From Myxococcota bacterium (GTDB taxonomy: Bacteria > Myxococcota > B64-G9): a stretch of 64,000 nucleotides of DNA. This document shows positions 15,991 through 24,833 of this stretch, piece after piece. Made by a program: the position numbers and the translations under genes. A model generated the notes under the pieces. The model was not told where the DNA came from. It searched no databases and saw nothing but the letters and a program-made list of their open reading frames with translations. The stretch is taken from contig JAKLGA010000008.1 of NCBI GenBank assembly GCA_022710975.1, positions 124,001-188,000 of the forward strand, written 5' to 3'. How positions within the stretch are numbered: position 1 is the first letter of the stretch; each line of letters starts with the position of its first letter.

Positions 15991-18481
15991 CCACCTCGCC
16001 TGGCCGGCGATCGCGCTGCTCGGGCTGGCGGGCCTGCTCGCGCCCCGGGCCTGGGCCCAGGCCGGCGACGAGAACGAGGCCGACTACGAGCAGGCCGAGG
16101 CGGCCGAGGGCGCCCGGGACGCCGAGGCCGAGGCCAACTTCGACTCCATCGTGATCCCGCAGAACAACGCCCCGGCCGCGGCCGCGCCCGTGGGCTGGGG
16201 CCGCGGCCAGGGCTACCTGAAGAACGTCGACCTCCCGCCGGAGCAGGCCTACCGCGCCCCGGTGGGCGGGGGGCTGGTGGCCCTGCCCCCGCTGGCACGC
16301 GAGCTGGTCGAGCTGCCGCTGCGCTCCTTCGAGTCGCTGCGCGCGGAGCTGGACAAGGCCCGCGAGAAGCTCGCCCGGCTGCAGGGCCCGGCGGTGGTGC
16401 TGGGCGCCGCGGACTACCGCGGCGAGGCCATCGAGGGCGCGCTGCGACTCCAGGTGAGCCTGCAGATCACCCTGGGCCGGCCGGGCGCCTGGAAGACCGT
16501 GCCGCTGATCGGCGACGACGCGGTGCTGGTGCGCGCCGCGGTGGGCGGCCAGCCCGTGCCGGTCTCGCGGCGCAGCGGCTACCACGTGTGGGTCACCCAG
16601 CGCACCGGCGAGGTGGAGGCCGAGCTCGAGGTGCTGGTGCCGGCCCGCGGGCCGCGCGGCTCGATCGAGTACGACTTCCTGGTGGCCCGCTCGCCGATCA
16701 CCCGCTTCGCCTGCCAGTTCCCGGTGGCCGGCCTCGAGCCGCGCATCACCGCCGCCGTGCAGGCAGAGTCCCGCGCCGAGGGCGGCGGCACCCTGGTCCG
16801 CGCCACCCTGCGGCCCACCACGCGCATCCACCTGGTCGGCTTCAAGGACCTGGGCGCGGCGGCCGAGCAGGCGGCCAAGGTGTACGCCGAGACGATGAAC
16901 CTGCTGTCGGTGGACGAGGGCGCGCTCGAGCTCTTCACCGTGGTGCGCTACACCATCCTGTACGCCGGCGCCAAGAGCTTCGACATCCTGCTGCCCGGCG
17001 GCATGAGCGTGGTCAGCGCCGACGGCATGGGCGCCTTCCGCTTCGTGCAGGAGCCACACCCGCAGGGCACCCTGCTGCGGGGCGAGACCGAGTTCCCCAT
17101 CCGCAACAACTACGAGATCTCGCTGCGGCTGCGGCGCGAGCTCCCCGATCAGGGCAAGGCCTTCGAGGCCCCCCTGCCCCACTGCCAGGGGGTCGAGCGC
17201 GAGTCGGGCTGGCTGGCGATCGAGGTGCCCGGCAAGCTGCAGCTCGAGGACAAGGGCCGGGCCGAGGTCATGGCGCTGGACGTGCGCCAGCTCCCGGAGG
17301 AGATGGTGCGCTCGGCGGTCAGCCCGATCCTCAGGGCCTACCGCTACCACAGCCCGGCGGCCCGCGTGGAGCTCCTGGCCACGCGCCTGCCGGAGATCGA
17401 GCCCGAGAGCGGCTCGATCGACCGGGTGCGGGCCTTCACCAAGATCACCGAGGAGGGCAACGTCATCACCGATCTGCGCCTGAGCCTGCGCAACCGGCTG
17501 CGGCACAGCCTCAAGCTCGGCCTGCCCGAGGGCACCAAGGTCAGCTCCGCGCTGCTCGACGGCCAACCGTTCAACCCGAGCCGCGACGAGGACGGCAAGC
17601 TGCTGCTGCCGCTCAAGCGCTCCCGCGGCCAGGACCGCCTGCAGCCCTTCACCCTGTCGGTGATCCTGGAGACCAGCCTGCCGGCCTTCGGCTGGTTCGG
17701 GCTGCCGTCGCTCAGCCTGCCGACCGCGGACCTGCCGGTCTCCTCGCTGGTCTGGACCCTGTACCTGCCGGCCCAGAACATCTACTCGCGGGCCTGGAGC
17801 GACATCGAGCCGCAGAGCCAGGTGGGCCAGGCGGACTGGTTCCAGCCGGCCGGCGGCGACGAGGCCGGCGCGCGCGGGCCGAGCGCGACAGACCGCCAGG
17901 CCTTCCAGCCCCGGGCGCCCGCGGACACCGCGGACGCGGGGGCCATGCCGGTGCGCTTCCAGATCCCCAAGGACGGCGTCACCCTCACCTACCAGCGCTA
18001 CTGGATCGACCGCGAGCGCCCGCTGGAGATCGGCTTCGGCTACCTGCGCGCCTGGCTGCGCATCCCGGCCTGGCTGGGGCTGGCCGGCCTGGGCGTCTTC
18101 GGCCTGTGGCTCGTGTCGCTGGCGTTCAGCGCGCGGCGCAGGAACGGCCTGCTGGTGCTCGGGCTCGGCCTGACCGTAGCCGCGTTCGCCGGCGCGGACT
18201 GGCTGGGCGGCGCGCTCGCCGTCACCCTGGGCGTCCTGGCCGGGCTGGTGGTCGTGGCCCTGCACCGGCGCTGGCTGGGGCGGCTCCCGGAGGGCGCGCG
18301 CGGCTGGGCGAAGCAGCTCCGGGAGAGCTACCGCCTCAGGCGCCGCGATCCGGCCGAGTGGACCGCGCGCAAGGTCTGGTGGCGCATCTCCATGGCCGTG
18401 GGGCTGCTGTGCTTCGGGCTGCTGGTGGCGGAGGGCCTCCTGGAGCTCGCCTGGCTGCTCTTCTCGCCCTACCCCGGCTGA
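15983..18481 (+). CDS. Large envelope protein related to the preceding gene, without LysM
   Basis: An 832-residue protein with a signal peptide (1-26, APRAWAQ), an acidic low-complexity start (28-52), a beta-rich extracytoplasmic body and three hydrophobic helices near the end (nucleotides 18055-18265 and 18385-18465). It shares the order of motifs and the C-terminal membrane layout with its neighbour, including ITDLRLSLRNRLRHSLKLGL (here) against the equivalent block there, and FGWFG/LGWFG, but has nothing at the LysM position. The start overlaps the upstream coding region by eight bases, so the two are probably coupled and may form one complex. Function unknown. Confidence 0.75.
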   Translation: MRNHLAWPAIALLGLAGLLAPRAWAQAGDENEADYEQAEAAEGARDAEAEANFDSIVIPQNNAPAAAAPVGWGRGQGYLKNVDLPPEQAYRAPVGGGLVALPPLARELVELPLRSFESLRAELDKAREKLARLQGPAVVLGAADYRGEAIEGALRLQVSLQITLGRPGAWKTVPLIGDDAVLVRAAVGGQPVPVSRRSGYHVWVTQRTGEVEAELEVLVPARGPRGSIEYDFLVARSPITRFACQFPVAGLEPRITAAVQAESRAEGGGTLVRATLRPTTRIHLVGFKDLGAAAEQAAKVYAETMNLLSVDEGALELFTVVRYTILYAGAKSFDILLPGGMSVVSADGMGAFRFVQEPHPQGTLLRGETEFPIRNNYEISLRLRRELPDQGKAFEAPLPHCQGVERESGWLAIEVPGKLQLEDKGRAEVMALDVRQLPEEMVRSAVSPILRAYRYHSPAARVELLATRLPEIEPESGSIDRVRAFTKITEEGNVITDLRLSLRNRLRHSLKLGLPEGTKVSSALLDGQPFNPSRDEDGKLLLPLKRSRGQDRLQPFTLSVILETSLPAFGWFGLPSLSLPTADLPVSSLVWTLYLPAQNIYSRAWSDIEPQSQVGQADWFQPAGGDEAGARGPSATDRQAFQPRAPADTADAGAMPVRFQIPKDGVTLTYQRYWIDRERPLEIGFGYLRAWLRIPAWLGLAGLGVFGLWLVSLAFSARRRNGLLVLGLGLTVAAFAGADWLGGALAVTLGVLAGLVVVALHRRWLGRLPEGARGWAKQLRESYRLRRRDPAEWTARKVWWRISMAVGLLCFGLLVAEGLLELAWLLFSPYPG

Positions 18482-18507
18482 TCAGATCGCCAACCTGGCA
18501 GCGGTAG

Positions 18508-18527
18508 GGGCGCAGCTCGCTGCGCCC
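18508..18527. terminator. Bidirectional terminator hairpin
   Basis: GGGCGCAG-CTCG-CTGCGCCC followed by TTCTGTC, between two convergent genes (stops at 18481 and 18551). The GTAGGGGCG... form resembles small dispersed palindromes seen in many bacterial genomes. Confidence 0.55.
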
Positions 18528-18550
18528 TTCTGTCGGGGTGGGAGACCGCC

Positions 18551-20065
18551 TCAGGCCGGCAGGGGGCGGGGGGGGGCGACCTGCATGCGCTCGAGCAGGT
18601 GCACCAGGGCCGCGCGCACCTGGGCCGGATCGCCGGGATCCACGCACAGCGCGGCGGCCGGAGGCTCCAGCCCGGGGGCGCACAGCTGCAGCACCGGCAC
18701 GCCGACCTCGTCGCGCAGGTGGTTGACCAGCAGGTTCAACCGGAAGCTGTCCCCGTCGGAGGACGCGCCCAGCACCGCCAGCGCGCCGGCCGCCCGATCC
18801 CCCAGCGGTCGCCACAGCGGGCGCAGCGGCGCGGCGAAGGGCAGCAGCACCAGGTCGATCACCAGCTGCTCGCTCAACCTGAGGCAGCCGAGCAGGCCAA
18901 AGCCCACGCGCAGGGCCTCGCGCTGACCGTCGAGCTCGGCCTGCGGCAGGCGACCGAGCGCCCCGACCAGCTCGCGCAGCGCGCGCTCCTCGGGCCCCAC
19001 CAACACCACCTTGCCCCGGGTGAAGCCCGGCGCCCCGGCGGGCGCGGGCAGCCCGTCCGCGCCCAGGCGCACCTTGAGCTCGAACAGCGCCTCGGCCGGC
19101 AGCAGCGGGGCCGAGTCCGGGGCCTGCAGCACCTCCTCCGCCGCGATCAGCAGCCCCTTGTCCAGCAGGGTGCGGATGGCCCGGCAGGCCTCGAAGTCGG
19201 TCACCCGGGCGTGGTCCACCAGCTCGCCCACGGTGCTGTAGAACTCGAGCAGCGACAGGACCTCCTCGGTGACCGGGTGCAGCCCCTCGAGTTGGGCCTT
19301 GCGCTCCGCGACCACCACCAGCCGCACGCGGTCGGCCGGCAGCTCGGCCCGCAGGCGCTGCAGCTCGTCCGCCTGACGGGCGGACTCCAGCAGCAGCGGC
19401 TCCGTCGCCCGGCGGATGCTCGACTCGGTGGCCACCCGCTCGGGCACGAAGGCGAAGCTGCCCGCGTGCCAGCCCAGCAGGCGGAAGAGCGCCTTCTCGC
19501 CGCGCAGCCGCCCGAGGGTGGCGTGCACCACGCTGCCGCCCTGCACCCAGATGCCGCCCTCCAGCCCCTCGGTCTTCAGCTCGAGCAGGCCGCTCTTGCG
19601 GTTCAGCGAGAAGATCTGCAGCAGATCGACCAGGGAGATCTGCTCCAGGCTGCCCTCGATCTGCCGGCTCTCCTCGCGCACCTGCCGGGCGGTGGCCATG
19701 CGCCGGAAGATGGTCGCCAGCAGCGCCAGCACCTCGTCGGCGTGGAACGGCTTGCGGATGACCGCCTCGCGGAAGCCCCACAGCAGGCTGTCGTCCTCCT
19801 CGCCGAGAGACATGACGATCACCGGGATGTGCTCGGTGCGCGGGTTCGAGCGCAGGATCTGGATGAACTTCTTGGGCGGGATCAGCGGGCTCTGGTCGTC
19901 GAACAGCACCAGGTCCGGGTGGTACAGGATGGACTTCTCCAGGGCCTGGCCGCCGTCACGGGCGGCGCGCACCTCGTAGCCCCGCTCGTGCAGCGCGTTG
20001 CCGAGCGCCTTGAGCGTGCGGCGCTCCGGGTCGGCGATGAGGATGAGTTTCCGCTTCTCGGCCAT
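18551..20065 (-). CDS. Response regulator with DUF4388 (PATAN-like) domain
   Basis: A 504-residue cytoplasmic protein. Residues 5-120 form a receiver domain with LVLFDD as the likely phosphoacceptor region and RKPF for the conserved Lys; the acidic pair is reduced (IADPE). Residues about 138-250 are a DUF4388 domain (GSLEQISLVDLLQIFSLNRK, SGLLEL), common in Myxococcota regulators and suspected to mediate protein-protein signalling. The remaining 250 residues are an alpha/beta region without a motif I know. It is the last gene of the dapF operon, 10 bases after the preceding stop. The ribosome binding site is weak, fitting coupling to upstream translation. Confidence 0.8.
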   Translation of the reverse strand: MAEKRKLILIADPERRTLKALGNALHERGYEVRAARDGGQALEKSILYHPDLVLFDDQSPLIPPKKFIQILRSNPRTEHIPVIVMSLGEEDDSLLWGFREAVIRKPFHADEVLALLATIFRRMATARQVREESRQIEGSLEQISLVDLLQIFSLNRKSGLLELKTEGLEGGIWVQGGSVVHATLGRLRGEKALFRLLGWHAGSFAFVPERVATESSIRRATEPLLLESARQADELQRLRAELPADRVRLVVVAERKAQLEGLHPVTEEVLSLLEFYSTVGELVDHARVTDFEACRAIRTLLDKGLLIAAEEVLQAPDSAPLLPAEALFELKVRLGADGLPAPAGAPGFTRGKVVLVGPEERALRELVGALGRLPQAELDGQREALRVGFGLLGCLRLSEQLVIDLVLLPFAAPLRPLWRPLGDRAAGALAVLGASSDGDSFRLNLLVNHLRDEVGVPVLQLCAPGLEPPAAALCVDPGDPAQVRAALVHLLERMQVAPPRPLPA

Positions 20066-20075
20066 GCGCGACCCG

Positions 20076-22025
20076 TCAGAACTGCCGCTGGAAGTTGTAG
20101 TGATCCTGGAGCCTGGCGATCAGGCTCTCGACGACGCTCGCCTCGCAGGTGTGGAAGGCGAACAGGCGCCCATCCTGGCCGTGGCGGCCCAGGCAGGCGT
20201 AGCTGAAGCGCTCGCCCAGCACCAGCAGCAGCCGGTGCGAGGCCAGGCGCTCGTCGTCCAGGTGCACGCGGGTCACCAGCGGGTGCTCCCCCGCGCCGGC
20301 GGCGGGATCGCGCAGGCCCACCAGGAACACGCGCGCCCGCTCCGCTCCCGCCAGGGCCCGCTCGACGGGCCGGGTCTCGGCGCCCAGCGCGCCGCCCACG
20401 CTGTAGAGCAGCGCGCGGCTGTCGGGCACGGCCAGGGCCTGGCGGGCCACCTGCTCCTCCAGCGCGTCCACCACCGGCGCGGTGAACTGCCCGTGGGCGC
20501 TCGCGCCGCCGGAGTCCTCCGCCAGGCGGAAGGTCTCGCCCGCGCGCTGCAGCGGCCCGAGGTGCTCGGCCTCGCTGCCGATCAGCACCTCGACCGCCTC
20601 CCAGAAGTCCAGCTCGGAGAGCCTGAGCCGCCGGTAGAGCCCCTGGCGGATGCGCTCCACGGACCCGCGGCAGGTCGCCAGGAGCTCGTCGAAGTCCTTG
20701 CCCTCCTGCGGGAAGGTGGCCACGCCCATGGTCACGTGCAGCGGCAAGCGCGCGGACAGCTCGCGCACCAGGGGCTCGGCGGCCAGCGCGTCCTGCCCGC
20801 GGCGCACGAACATGCGCACGCCGAAGGAGTCCGTCTCGGGCAGCAGCACGTAGTACTCCGCGTCCGACACGCGCGCCAGGATGTCGGAGTCGCGCACCAC
20901 GCGGGCCAGGCACTCCGCCACCTTGCGGCCCAGCATGGACGCCACGTCGGCCGGCACCTGCTCGCGCAGGAACTCGTGGCGGTCGATGTGCACCGTGACC
21001 AGGGAGAAGGCCCGGTTGTAGCGACGGGCCTTGTAGATCTCCTTGCCGGCGTAGTCCACGAAGTAGGTCAGGTTGTAGGCCGTGGTGCCCTGATCCCGGA
21101 GCCCCAGCCGCTCCAGCGACTGGAAGCGCCGGCCGTTCTTCAGCGCGATGGCCGAGAACTGGGCCATGGTCTTGGCGATGTTCTGGTCCCGCTCGGCGAA
21201 GTCGCCGCGCAGCTTGTCCAGCACCAGCAGCAGGCCCAGCGGGTGGCCGTCACCGAGCAGCGGCACCAGCAGGCCGGCCGCGTGGGTCGAGCCGCTCCAC
21301 GGACCAGGCAACGGACAGCCCGCCTGGGCGAAGAACGGCTCGCCCGCGCGCACCACCTGCAGCGACTCGCCCTGCAGCACCAGGGTGGCCGGGAAGTCGT
21401 GCAGGCCGACCAGGCCGCGGTAGCCGGCCAGGTTCAGCCGCTCGGCGCCGAGGGCGTCGGGCAGGGCCTCGGGCGAGGCCAGCCACAGGAGCCCGCCCTG
21501 GGCGCCCAGCGCCTGCACCACGTGGCGCAGGATCACCTCGCACAGGTTCTCGAAGTCCAGGGTCGACAGGATGTCCAGGCAGCGCCGGTAGATGGTCTGC
21601 GCCTGCAGGTACTGCATGCTCTCGTCGAGCAGCTTGGTCTGCACGTCCATCAGGCGCCGGCGCTCCAGCAGCCGGTCGAGGGTCAGCAGCAGCTCGTCCC
21701 GGTCCACGGGCTTGACCAGGTACTCGAACACGCCCATGCGCATGCTCTTGACCGCCAGGCGCACGTCGTCCCGCTGGGTCACCACGATCACGTCCATCCA
21801 GGGGAAGGCGGCGCGCACCTGCTCGGTCAGCTGCAGGCCGTCCATCTCGCGCATGAGCAGATCGGTCACCAGGATGTCGAAGCGCTCGGCCTTGAGCAGC
21901 GCCAGGGCCGCCGCGCCGGAGCGGGCCGTGCGCACCTGGTAGCGCCGCCCCGCCAGGACGTCGGTGTAGAGCTGGAGGTAGAACTCCTCGTCGTCGACCA
22001 GGAGTATGCGGACGTCGTTGCTCAT
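20076..22025 (-). CDS. Response regulator - GAF - degenerate GGDEF protein
   Basis: A 649-residue cytoplasmic protein. The receiver (1-125) is intact: LLVDDEE, LVTDLLMREMDG and LVKPV. A GAF-like domain spans about 150-320. Residues about 335-500 have the shape of a diguanylate cyclase (NLTYF, EIYKARRYNRAFSLVTVHID, MGVATFPQ), but the signature loop reads SDAEY where GGDEF is expected, so c-di-GMP synthesis is unlikely; it may bind nucleotide or a partner instead. About 140 further residues follow. ATG 22025 overlaps the dapF stop (ATGA), so translation is coupled to a cell-wall/lysine enzyme. Confidence 0.85.
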   Translation of the reverse strand: MSNDVRILLVDDEEFYLQLYTDVLAGRRYQVRTARSGAAALALLKAERFDILVTDLLMREMDGLQLTEQVRAAFPWMDVIVVTQRDDVRLAVKSMRMGVFEYLVKPVDRDELLLTLDRLLERRRLMDVQTKLLDESMQYLQAQTIYRRCLDILSTLDFENLCEVILRHVVQALGAQGGLLWLASPEALPDALGAERLNLAGYRGLVGLHDFPATLVLQGESLQVVRAGEPFFAQAGCPLPGPWSGSTHAAGLLVPLLGDGHPLGLLLVLDKLRGDFAERDQNIAKTMAQFSAIALKNGRRFQSLERLGLRDQGTTAYNLTYFVDYAGKEIYKARRYNRAFSLVTVHIDRHEFLREQVPADVASMLGRKVAECLARVVRDSDILARVSDAEYYVLLPETDSFGVRMFVRRGQDALAAEPLVRELSARLPLHVTMGVATFPQEGKDFDELLATCRGSVERIRQGLYRRLRLSELDFWEAVEVLIGSEAEHLGPLQRAGETFRLAEDSGGASAHGQFTAPVVDALEEQVARQALAVPDSRALLYSVGGALGAETRPVERALAGAERARVFLVGLRDPAAGAGEHPLVTRVHLDDERLASHRLLLVLGERFSYACLGRHGQDGRLFAFHTCEASVVESLIARLQDHYNFQRQF

Positions 22026-22888
22026 GCGCGGACGCCGGGGCTGTCCACGCGGTCCAGCTCGCCCCGGAACACCTCCAACGCGGGCCCGCGCATCCAGACC
22101 GCGGAGTAGTCGCGCTCCACGCGGATGAACAGGCTGCCGCCAGGCAGGTTGACCTTGATCTCGCGCTCCAGCTCCACCTTGTCCACCCTGGCGGCCGCGG
22201 CCGTCGCCGCGCAGGCCCCCGTGCCGCAGGCCTGGGTGATGCCGCAGCCGCGCTCGTAGACCACCAGATCGATCTCCCCCCGGCTCTTCACCTCGGCCAG
22301 TCCCACGTTCACCTTGGCCGGGAACCACGGGTGGCTCTCCAGCAGCGGCCCGTACTGCCGGGCCATGGCCAGGTCGGCCTCCTTGAACAGCACCAGGTGC
22401 GGGTTGCCCATGGACAGGGCCGTGGCGGTCGCCTTGAGCTCGCCGGCGTCGATCTCCTGCAGGATGAACGGCCCCGTGCCTCCCAGCATGGGCACGTGCT
22501 CGCGCTCGAACACCGCCGGCCCCATGTTCACCGTGACCGTCTCCACCTTGCCGCCGGCGCCGAGGTGGGCCAGGCAGGTGAGCACGCCCCGGGCCGTCTC
22601 CACCCGCACCTCGGGCCCGGCCGCGCGGCCCGAGTCCACCAGGTACTTCACGAAACAGCGGATGCCGTTGCCGCACATCTCGGGTTCGGAGCCGTCCGAG
22701 TTGTAGATGTGCATCCGCGCCGCGCCCGCCTCGGACGGCAGCACGGTCAGCACCCCGTCCGCGCCCACGCCCTTGTGGCGATCGCACAGCAGGCGGGCCT
22801 GCTCCCGCTCCACGAGCACCGCGCCCCGCGCGGTGTCCAGGAGGACGAAGTCGTTGCCCAGGCCCTGGTACTTCCAGAAGGGGATCAC
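22022..22888 (-). CDS. dapF: Diaminopimelate epimerase
   Basis: A 288-residue enzyme converting LL- to meso-diaminopimelate for lysine and peptidoglycan synthesis. Both catalytic cysteines are present: Cys72 in NSDGSEPEMCGNGIRC and Cys221 in ACGTGACA. Length is normal for the family (about 275-285). The start is GTG at 22888 with GAGG six bases upstream. It leads an operon with two response-regulator-type genes, an unusual partnership. Assignment is firm. Confidence 0.97.
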   Translation of the reverse strand: MIPFWKYQGLGNDFVLLDTARGAVLVEREQARLLCDRHKGVGADGVLTVLPSEAGAARMHIYNSDGSEPEMCGNGIRCFVKYLVDSGRAAGPEVRVETARGVLTCLAHLGAGGKVETVTVNMGPAVFEREHVPMLGGTGPFILQEIDAGELKATATALSMGNPHLVLFKEADLAMARQYGPLLESHPWFPAKVNVGLAEVKSRGEIDLVVYERGCGITQACGTGACAATAAAARVDKVELEREIKVNLPGGSLFIRVERDYSAVWMRGPALEVFRGELDRVDSPGVRA

Positions 22889-22923
22889 ATTGCGCCTCGC
22901 TTGACAGGGTGGCCCCGCGGTTC

Positions 22924-22952
22924 ACCGTAGATTCGAACCCCCGGGATGTCAA
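22924..22952 (-). promoter_or_regulatory. Promoter of the dapF operon
   Basis: On the minus strand a perfect TTGACA (22947-22952), a 17-base spacer and TACGGT (22924-22929). The transcript would start near 22917, about 29 bases before the GTG. Confidence 0.65.
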
Positions 22953-22976
22953 CGCCTTTTTGCCCTCCACCAGCGC

Positions 22977-23004
22977 TTGACTTGCGCCGGGGACGGGCTA
23001 GAGA
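22977..23004 (+). promoter_or_regulatory. Promoter of the EamA transporter gene
   Basis: TTGACT (22977-22982), a 16-base spacer and TAGAGA (22999-23004). The -10 ends six bases before the ATG, so the mRNA may have no leader, although AAGGGG between them could also serve as a ribosome binding site. Confidence 0.45.
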
Positions 23005-23010
23005 AGGGGC

Positions 23011-23904
23011 ATGCCGACCCACCTCGAACGCCTGCGCACGAACGGCATGTTGCTCATGGCCCTGTCCGCCCTGCTCTTCAGCGGCATGGCGGCCCTGGCC
23101 AAGGTGGCCGCCCAGCGCATCCCGCCCGCCGAGGTGGTGCTCTTCCGCAGCTTGCTCGGGGCGTTGCTGCTGCTCGCCTGGCACCTGGGACGCGGCGGCC
23201 GGCTGGGGGAGCTCCGCGGCCAGCAGCGCGGGTTGCTGGCGCTGCGCGGCCTGCTCGGCGGGCTGGCGGTGCTGCTCTACTTCTACGGCCTGACGGGCCT
23301 GCGGGTGGCCGACGGCATGCTGCTCAACAGCTGCGCGCCGCTCTTCGTGCTGGCGCTCAGCGCGCCGCTCCTCGGTGAGCGCGTCTCGCGCGCCCAGCTC
23401 CTGGCGGTCCCGCCGAGCGTGGCCGGGGTGGCCCTGGTGCTCAAGCCGAGCCTGTCGCTGGTGAACTGGCCGGGCCTGGCCGCCCTGGCCTCGGCCGCGC
23501 TGGCCGCGGGGGCGTACATCTGCGTGCGCAAGCTGGCCCGCACGGAGCGCGCGCTGGTGGTGGTGCTGTACTACACGCTCGCCAGCGCGCTCCTGGCCGC
23601 GCCCGTGGCCGCCCTCGGCTGGCGCTCCCCCGACGGCCCGACCTGGCTCGCCCTGCTCGGGGTGGCCGCCCTGGGCGTGGCGGCCCAGCTCGTCCTGACC
23701 GCGGCCTACCGGTACGACACCGCCGGCCGGGTGAGCATGGTGGGCTACCTGGGACCGCTGTTCGGGGCGGGCTGGGATCTCGGGCTGTGGGGGGCCGCGC
23801 CCGACCCGTGGAGCGCCCTGGGGGCGGCGCTGGTGATCGGCTCGCTGGTCTGGATCCACCTGCGGGCCCGCCAGGCGCCCGGTCCGGGGGAGAGGCCGGG
23901 TTGA
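23011..23904 (+). CDS. EamA/DMT-family permease
   Basis: A 297-residue inner-membrane protein with about ten hydrophobic helices in two halves, the two-EamA-repeat layout of the drug/metabolite transporter superfamily. Characteristic pieces are FSGMAALAKVAAQRIPPAEVVLFRS in the first repeat, YFYGLTGLRVADGMLLNSCAPLFVLALSAP, LLGERVS, and the matching second-half VSMVGYLGPLFG. Members export metabolites or amino acids; the substrate cannot be read from sequence. It diverges from dapF. Length is normal. Confidence 0.85.
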   Translation: MPTHLERLRTNGMLLMALSALLFSGMAALAKVAAQRIPPAEVVLFRSLLGALLLLAWHLGRGGRLGELRGQQRGLLALRGLLGGLAVLLYFYGLTGLRVADGMLLNSCAPLFVLALSAPLLGERVSRAQLLAVPPSVAGVALVLKPSLSLVNWPGLAALASAALAAGAYICVRKLARTERALVVVLYYTLASALLAAPVAALGWRSPDGPTWLALLGVAALGVAAQLVLTAAYRYDTAGRVSMVGYLGPLFGAGWDLGLWGAAPDPWSALGAALVIGSLVWIHLRARQAPGPGERPG

Positions 23905-23929
23905 ATCCGGCCTGCGGCTGCGCTACGGT
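23901..23929 (+). promoter_or_regulatory. Promoter of the BamE-like lipoprotein gene
   Basis: TTGAAT (23901-23906, overlapping the EamA stop), a 17-base spacer and TACGGT (23924-23929), the same -10 as dapF. The leader would be about 28 bases. Confidence 0.6.
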
Positions 23930-23963
23930 GAACTCGCCATCCCACACGCAGGAGGTCCTGATC

Positions 23964-24776
23964 ATGACTCGTGTCGCGCTCGCGTTGGCCCTGGCCGCAG
24001 CGTCGCTGGTGAGCCTGCCTGGTTGCGCCACGCTGACGCTGCTCAGCGAGGCGGACCAGCTGGCGGTGCAGAAGGCCCACCAGGGCGGGACGTTCTACCT
24101 CAAGCAGCCCTGGTTCGTGGGCCCCTTCTACCGCTACGAGGACCGGCTGTTCGTGTCGGAGCGGGCCTTCGACGAGCGCGTGCTGCTCGAAAGCGTGGGC
24201 GGTGAGCCCATGCTGCCCCTCGAGCCCACGGCCATCCTGCCGCTCGGGCGCAAGGTGCGTGTCACCCAGGTGGAGTTCCCCACCGGCGGCGCGGTGGAGG
24301 GACGCAGGCTGAAGTCGCCGCGCCACTTCACCTGGGTGCTGATGGAGGATCTGGACCAGCCAGGGGGGCTGCCCTACGTCATGGTCCTGACCCAGAGTTT
24401 CCGCACGCCCAAGGCCTTCGCGGACGCGATCGGCCAGTACCTGGTGGCCGAGGACCCGCGCCCGGCCTTCGCCGCCCGGAGGCCCGAGGTGCTCGACGCC
24501 ATCGATCGCAAGGTGATCATCAAGGGCATGCGGGCGGAGGAGCTGATGCGCTCCCGCGGCTACCCCGACCAGATGCTGCGCAAGAAGGAGGGGGAGGTGA
24601 GCGTGGAGACCTGGCTCTACGGCAAGGAGCGCGAGGTCATCCTCAGGGACGACGCCGTGGACAGCTGGAAGAACTTCCCCACCTTCCCCTTCCAGGAGCC
24701 CGGGCCCGCCCCCGCGGCCGCCCCGGCCCCGGAGGGCGCTGCGGCCCCGGCCGCGGCCCCCGCCGCCCAACCGTAG
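23964..24776 (+). CDS. Lipoprotein with a BamE/SmpA-like C-terminal region
   Basis: A 270-residue lipoprotein: signal peptide and lipobox SLPGC (Cys at about 21), ATG 23964 after GGAGG. The C-terminal half contains IKGMRAEELMRSRGYPDQM, then a charged turn and ETWLYGKEREVIL, which resembles the helix-helix-sheet of BamE/SmpA (G.s.eqv...G.P ... W.Y). The last 35 residues are a Pro/Ala tail. This suggests an envelope-assembly or peptide-binding fold, but family membership is tentative. Confidence 0.65.
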   Translation: MTRVALALALAAASLVSLPGCATLTLLSEADQLAVQKAHQGGTFYLKQPWFVGPFYRYEDRLFVSERAFDERVLLESVGGEPMLPLEPTAILPLGRKVRVTQVEFPTGGAVEGRRLKSPRHFTWVLMEDLDQPGGLPYVMVLTQSFRTPKAFADAIGQYLVAEDPRPAFAARRPEVLDAIDRKVIIKGMRAEELMRSRGYPDQMLRKKEGEVSVETWLYGKEREVILRDDAVDSWKNFPTFPFQEPGPAPAAAPAPEGAAAPAAAPAAQP

Positions 24777-24803
24777 ACAGACCTTCCCCCCGGTAGGTAT
24801 ACT
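24774..24803 (+). promoter_or_regulatory. Strong promoter of the Kelch-like lipoprotein operon
   Basis: TAGACA (24774-24779; its TAG is the stop codon of the upstream gene), an 18-base spacer and TATACT (24798-24803), five of six matches in each box. The transcript should begin near 24810, followed by AAGGAGG at 24821. Confidence 0.65.
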
Positions 24804-24833
24804 CCTGCCTGCGTGGCTCGAAGGAGGTTCCGG

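Noticed and set aside
20076-22025. Active diguanylate cyclase
   Set aside because: The GGDEF position reads SDAEY, so the signature required for catalysis is missing.
22901-22933. Plus-strand TTGACA with TAGATT as a promoter for the EamA gene
   Set aside because: The spacer is 21 bases, too long; TTGACT at 22977 is better placed.
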